Shown here: positions 20,707-24,426 of the stretch, in pieces
Layout of the letters: each line of letters starts with the position of its first letter
How positions within the stretch are numbered: position 1 is the first letter of the stretch
IMG/VR virus record: IMGVR_UViG_3300021085_002574
Coordinates: 1 to 24,426 of that record
Source of the DNA: a virus
Length of the DNA: 24,426 bases
Direction: 5' to 3' (one strand)
Made by a program: the position numbers and the translations under genes
The notes under the pieces: model-generated
Seen by the model: the letters and a program-made list of their open reading frames with translations, nothing else
Database searches by the model: none
Told to the model about the DNA's origin: nothing

Positions 20707-21732
20707 TTAATTTAGTTCTAGTTGTCGTTCTTGGTAAAAAGTTTTGACTTTGTTGTCAGCACCATCTAACCATCCACCATCTACTTCTTGTGTTGTAGTA
20801 TTTGGTGTATTTACATTTATTGTTTGCAAGCTTGTAATCAAACCATGCACAACCATAAAATCTTTTAACCTTTCTAGGTTTATATTTGTTTCTCTCGCTC
20901 CATCATATAAAGCTGTAAGCGTGTGATTTTCAAAACGTATAATATTGTTTGTATCATAATCAACAATATCCCAACCTTTAAGGCTGCTATTCCATCTGAT
21001 CTCGTAGCCTGCATTTTCTACAGCGTTTCTAATTTTACCAAATGCTCTACTGTTACTAACCCTTCTAGTAGCAGTGGCAAGCTTTGCACTTTTTTCCACA
21101 AAAGCTTGTAAAAAACTAACCCAGTTTATTATCTTCTCAAAATTAAGAGTTCCGCTGTGTTGTCTAAACTCCATTGTTCCGTATCTAGCAAGACTTTGTA
21201 AATTTACTTTGTAATATCTACCAACAGTGCTTGCTAAACGCATTTTAGTATTTGCTCTTTTAATATACCTCTTATTGTTTCCAATGCTTGCACACCACCT
21301 TGAACCATTACCCCTTCTACTTCTAGGCATAATCATATCTATTTGGCTCTCGTAGTCTGCATATCTTTCATAAGCATTTTGTATTTGTCTAACAGTAAGA
21401 TCATTAACATCTAAATGAACATGCATACCACACTGTATGTCTACACCAATACCATCAAGATCATCTAATGCAGTTAAAATTTTCTCTAACTGCAACGCAC
21501 CCTCAACACCCTTTAGTATAGGGCTAACCAATTCGCCACCAACACCATCTAAACTGGCATCAGTAACAATCTTCCAGTAAGGTCTAGTGTTATGGTGATA
21601 ACCCTCAAAGTAACACTCAATACCATCTACATTGTTAATAGTCTCTGCAACTGTTCTAGGTGATATACCTACAAATTCCAATTCAACCCCAAAGGTTCTA
21701 TCTGTAAGTGTTGGGTAAGTTAAGCTATTCAT
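20707..21732 (-). CDS. Amidoligase-family enzyme (COOH-NH2 ligase type)
   Basis: Encodes 341 residues. FGVELEF opens the glutamine-synthetase-like catalytic fold and is followed by VTDASLDGVGGELVSPIL, CGMHVHLDV and GTMEFRQHSGTLN, the metal/ATP and acid-base motifs of Amidoligase_2. Members join a carboxylate and an amine with ATP. The C-terminal 80 residues are less conserved and may bind the partner. The start has GGAG at 21741-21738 (minus strand). Its promoter region carries the GTTTA-N6-TAAAC dyad. The substrate is unknown. Confidence 0.9.
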   Translation of the reverse strand: MNSLTYPTLTDRTFGVELEFVGISPRTVAETINNVDGIECYFEGYHHNTRPYWKIVTDASLDGVGGELVSPILKGVEGALQLEKILTALDDLDGIGVDIQCGMHVHLDVNDLTVRQIQNAYERYADYESQIDMIMPRSRRGNGSRWCASIGNNKRYIKRANTKMRLASTVGRYYKVNLQSLARYGTMEFRQHSGTLNFEKIINWVSFLQAFVEKSAKLATATRRVSNSRAFGKIRNAVENAGYEIRWNSSLKGWDIVDYDTNNIIRFENHTLTALYDGARETNINLERLKDFMVVHGLITSLQTINVNTPNTTTQEVDGGWLDGADNKVKTFYQERQLELN

Positions 21733-21886
21733 ATTATCTCCGTTTAAATTAATTACTTAATACAGTTATTTTACATAAAATGTTTATAAATGTAAACATG
21801 TAAATATAAAATAAATGGACTTATTGTGCTTTTTTCTTTACTTTTTGGCTGTTTGACTACAGAATAACGATAAATAGAGATAAATT
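21733..21886. promoter_or_regulatory. Divergent intergenic region with promoter and operator-like dyad
   Basis: Facing left, -35 TTTACA (21791-21796) and -10 TAAAAT (21768-21773) are 17 bases apart. The dyad GTTTATAAATGTAAAC at 21782-21797 covers the -35 box and part of the spacer, so a bound protein should block this promoter. Facing right to the packaging genes, I see no convincing promoter; TTGACT near 21853 lacks a good -10. The rest is AT-rich without further structure. Confidence 0.6.
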
Positions 21887-22444
21887 ATGGTTAAAAAATC
21901 AAACACGAACAAGCTTACACCAACGCTGTTAGAAGAAATACGAAATAAGTTTGTGCAAGGTATAGAAGCAAATACTGGTGGTAGAAAGCTTTTCACAATA
22001 GATCAATTAGCAGCTGATTATAATGTGGCAAAACCAACTCTTTATAAACATGCAAAAAAAGATGATTGGACTTACAAGCAAAAACAATTCCAAGACAGCT
22101 ATCTTTTAGAGTTAGATGCACGAAGAAAAAAAGAATTAATACAAGAAAGCTTAAATTTTGACAAAACAAGTCTTGCTATTGCTAAAGGCATAATGGGACA
22201 AGTAGGAAAGGTGATCAGTAAAAATGCTGCACCTGATAAAGATGTGCAACCGCAAACACTGGTCGCATTATCTAGCGCTGCTACAAATGCACAGAAGTTA
22301 GCAAAACTGGCGCTAGGTGAAGCCACTGATAACATGGAAGTAAATACTAATGTCCAAGACAGCGAAAGTTTCAGAAGGGCTTTGGAACGACTGGATAGGC
22401 TCGCCGAAGATATCGGAGAAGATGACCCTTCAGCTATACACTGA
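21887..22444 (+). CDS. terS: Terminase small subunit
   Basis: Encodes 185 residues. An N-terminal HTH (FTIDQLAADYNVAKPTLYKHAKKDDWTYKQ) should recognise the packaging site, followed by a long oligomerisation helix (LDARRKKELIQESLNF) and an acidic tail. This domain order and the place directly before the large subunit define it. The start is weakly supplied with ribosome-site bases (AGAGAT). It overlaps the large subunit by 23 bases. Confidence 0.85.
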   Translation: MVKKSNTNKLTPTLLEEIRNKFVQGIEANTGGRKLFTIDQLAADYNVAKPTLYKHAKKDDWTYKQKQFQDSYLLELDARRKKELIQESLNFDKTSLAIAKGIMGQVGKVISKNAAPDKDVQPQTLVALSSAATNAQKLAKLALGEATDNMEVNTNVQDSESFRRALERLDRLAEDIGEDDPSAIH

Positions 22445-23654
22445 ATGGTTAGGCACAGCTAGAACAAAACAAAGAACACCCAAAGTACCCTTTCACATAT
22501 GGCTAATACTTGCAGGCAGAGGTTGGGGAAAAACTAGAACAGGCGCACAGGATATAGCCCACTATGCATTGACTAACCGAAATGTAATATGTGCTGTAGT
22601 AGCACCAACCTTTGGTGATCTAAGAAGAGTATGCTTTGGTGGTCCTAGTGGCTTAGTATCAATAATACCTGAAGAGTGTTATTACGTTTCACGCGGAAGA
22701 AAAAGCTATAGTACAAATACTGCAGAAATAAGATTAGCTAATGGCTCAAAAATTATGGGTTTTGCTGCAATTGAGCCTGATAGGTTAAGGGGTCCACAGT
22801 TTCACAGGGCATGGTGTGATGAGTTAGCTGCATGGCGATACCCTGAAACATTTGACCAGTTAATGTTTGGTCTAAGGCTAGGAGACAACCCACAGTGCAT
22901 TATCACAACCACCCCAAAGCCAACGCCTATCATACGAAGTTTAATAGAGAGAGATGATGTGCATGTAACCACTGGTAGTACATTTGAAAACAAAGACAAC
23001 TTAGCAGAGTCAGCGCTAGCAATGCTCAAAGAAAAATATGATGGCACAACACTAGGAAGACAAGAACTATACGCAGAGGTGCTTAGCTCAATGGAGGGCG
23101 CACTATGGACTGATGCACTTATAGAAGAAGCAAGGCTTCCTGAAAATACAGAAAAAGACTTAATACAAATTATTGTTGCTATTGACCCTGCAGTCACTAA
23201 TGGAGAAGACTCAGATGAAACTGGTATTGTTGTTGTAGGTAAAGATGCTAATAATGAATTTTATGTACTTGAAGATATATCGGGGAAGTATTCTGCAGAT
23301 AAATGGGGTAAGATAGCAATTAATGCTTTTTACGAATGGGGAGCAGATAGGGTAATTGCAGAGACTAATAACGGTGGAGATTTGGTGGAAAGATTATTAA
23401 GGAACATAGATACAAATATACCTTATAAATCAGTAACCGCTACAAGAGGTAAAATGGTGAGAGCCGAACCTGTTGCAGCACTTTATGAGCAGAGGCGCGT
23501 TCATCACGTTGGTTATTTTTCTATATTAGAGTCACAAATGACTACATATACAGGAGATAGACCAAAACCAAGTCCTGATAGATTAGATGCATTAGTTTGG
23601 GGTTTAACTGAACTAAGCAAATCTAAAGGGCAAATTAATTGGAGAATAAGCTAA
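22422..23654 (+). CDS. terL: Terminase large subunit (ATPase and nuclease)
   Basis: Encodes 410 residues from ATG 22422, set by GGAGAAG a few bases upstream; an ATG at 22350 lacks a ribosome site. Walker A is LAGRGWGKTRT (Lys37), Walker B the AWCDELAAW segment, then a coupling-type TTTPKP motif. The nuclease half has VAIDPAVTNG, VIAETNNGGD and PDRLDALVWGL, with the three acidic residues of an RNase-H-like fold. It drives DNA into the prohead through the portal, whose gene starts at its stop codon. Confidence 0.95.
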   Translation: MTLQLYTEWLGTARTKQRTPKVPFHIWLILAGRGWGKTRTGAQDIAHYALTNRNVICAVVAPTFGDLRRVCFGGPSGLVSIIPEECYYVSRGRKSYSTNTAEIRLANGSKIMGFAAIEPDRLRGPQFHRAWCDELAAWRYPETFDQLMFGLRLGDNPQCIITTTPKPTPIIRSLIERDDVHVTTGSTFENKDNLAESALAMLKEKYDGTTLGRQELYAEVLSSMEGALWTDALIEEARLPENTEKDLIQIIVAIDPAVTNGEDSDETGIVVVGKDANNEFYVLEDISGKYSADKWGKIAINAFYEWGADRVIAETNNGGDLVERLLRNIDTNIPYKSVTATRGKMVRAEPVAALYEQRRVHHVGYFSILESQMTTYTGDRPKPSPDRLDALVWGLTELSKSKGQINWRIS

Positions 23655-24426
23655 TGTCAGAACAAACATTTTTACAGAGACTTTTTAACATACAACAACA
23701 AGAAGTTAAACAATCTAATATGATGGGATATTTTGGAGTTGGTACAGATCAACCCAAAGATTATAAATATGAGGATTTAGCTAAAGAAGGCTATCTAAAA
23801 AACGCAATTGTTTATCGTTGCGTAAATGAAATATCTAAAGGTGCAAGTGCAGTACCTTTTGTAGTAAAAGCAGGAGATCAGATAATTGAACAACATCCAC
23901 TCATTGACCTTCTTAACAGACCCAATCCTTTACAATCCTACTCAGAGTTCTTTAATAGCTTGTTTGGTTATGTGTTGCTTAGTGGCAATGCATATATACT
24001 CAAAGTAGGTGGAGAAACAGGAACGCCTAAAGAGCTACATCAATTAAGACCTGATCGTATTAATATCAAAGGTAGTGGTAACGCTATTCCTGATAAATAC
24101 GAATATGTAATCAATGGCAGAATACAAAATACCTACGAGGTAGATCAAGACAGTGGCTTTAGTGAAATTAAGCATGTGAAGCTATGGAATCCATTAGATG
24201 ACTACTATGGCTTATCACCCATGAGCGCTGCTGCAGTAGAGGTTGATCAATTTAATATGTCTAGCAAACATAATGTAAATCTTTTAAACAACGGTGCAAG
24301 ACCAAGTGGTGCTGTAATATTTAAACCAAAAGATGATGCAGGTTTTGATGTAAACCTATCTGAATCACAAAGACAACAACTACTCACAGATTTAAATAAT
24401 AGATTTAGTGGAACAGCTAATGCAGG
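23654..24426 (+). CDS. Portal protein, HK97 type (partial, cut by window end)
   Basis: Encodes at least 257 residues, running off the right edge. AIVYRCVNEISKGASAVPFVV, then HPLIDLLNRPNP, FFNSLFGYVLLSGNAYIL, LRPDRI and LWNPLDDYYGLSPMSAA, follow the order of HK97-family portals. Portals form a dodecamer at one capsid vertex and pass DNA. Its ATG overlaps the terminase stop (TAATG). About one third of a usual portal is missing. Confidence 0.93.
   Translation, partial: MSEQTFLQRLFNIQQQEVKQSNMMGYFGVGTDQPKDYKYEDLAKEGYLKNAIVYRCVNEISKGASAVPFVVKAGDQIIEQHPLIDLLNRPNPLQSYSEFFNSLFGYVLLSGNAYILKVGGETGTPKELHQLRPDRINIKGSGNAIPDKYEYVINGRIQNTYEVDQDSGFSEIKHVKLWNPLDDYYGLSPMSAAAVEVDQFNMSSKHNVNLLNNGARPSGAVIFKPKDDAGFDVNLSESQRQQLLTDLNNRFSGTANA

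Noticed and set aside
22350-22421. Extended start of the large terminase
   Set aside because: No ribosome site at 22350, whereas 22422 has GGAGAAG and the family N-terminus follows.
22802-23197. 131-residue minus-strand frame within the large terminase
   Set aside because: Ser-rich shadow of conserved terminase codons.
1-24426. tRNA, rRNA, CRISPR array, insertion sequence or integrase
   Set aside because: None seen on reading either strand; repeats present are promoter, operator or origin-like, not array-like. A tRNA search program was not available.

Overview
The window reads as one contiguous piece of a small, AT-rich tailed-phage genome. The right end has a small terminase, a large terminase and an HK97-type portal. 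A lysozyme/spanin/holin-type lysis block lies near 6.7-8.5 kb, and a primase-helicase, an initiator-like protein and recombination genes fill 11.2-16 kb. There is no integrase and no tRNA or rRNA. The low GC, tight packing and many start/stop overlaps resemble phages of marine bacteria with streamlined genomes, such as SAR11-type pelagiphages. That host suggestion is inference. The left edge is the end of a probable tail-fibre gene and the right edge cuts the portal, so the rest of the structural genes probably lie outside the window.

Layout. (1) 1-897: tail-fibre remnant and three small genes, the last a membrane/coiled-coil protein. (2) 878-3931: a tightly overlapping curli-type block of csgF, csgG, a secreted curlin-like repeat protein and a periplasmic FecR-domain protein. 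(3) 3928-4874: a three-gene leftward cassette with its own promoter. (4) 4918-6696: a full-length CHASE2 sensor/class III adenylate cyclase. (5) 6675-8710: i-spanin, o-spanin, a 54-residue holin-like protein, an SNase-fold nuclease, a GH24 endolysin and a small winged-helix-like protein. (6) 8703-11130: ten small leftward early genes behind a promoter whose 50 bp are repeated exactly in front of cassette 3. (7) 11231-13635: a leftward recombination block of PD-(D/E)XK exonuclease, single-strand annealing protein, two small proteins and an HNH nuclease. (8) 13636-13721: a divergent control region, then a Cro-like regulator. (9) 13974-20221: rightward replication and modification genes: initiator-like protein with internal iterons, primase-helicase, methyltransferase, PAPS-reductase-like protein, a 111-aa protein, a ParB-like protein, a 36-aa ORF, a glycosyltransferase-like protein and a putative 2OG-Fe(II) oxygenase. 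(10) 20214-21732: leftward amidoligase and gamma-glutamylcyclotransferase pair. (11) 21887-end: packaging genes.

The most unusual content is the set in (2) and (4). An outer-membrane curli pore (CsgG), its plug/coupling factor (CsgF), a secreted curlin-like repeat protein, a periplasmic FecR protein that itself ends in a curlin-like repeat, and a periplasm-sensing adenylate cyclase together look like a phage-encoded envelope secretion and signalling system. A second strong signal is a lambda-like origin: three 14-bp dyads at 23-24 bp spacing inside the initiator-like gene, followed by an AT-rich stretch. A third is a shared operator-like dyad, GTTTA-N6-TAAAC, at three leftward promoters, which suggests a phage-encoded regulon. 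All functional statements rest on motif recognition by eye; no database searches were run.
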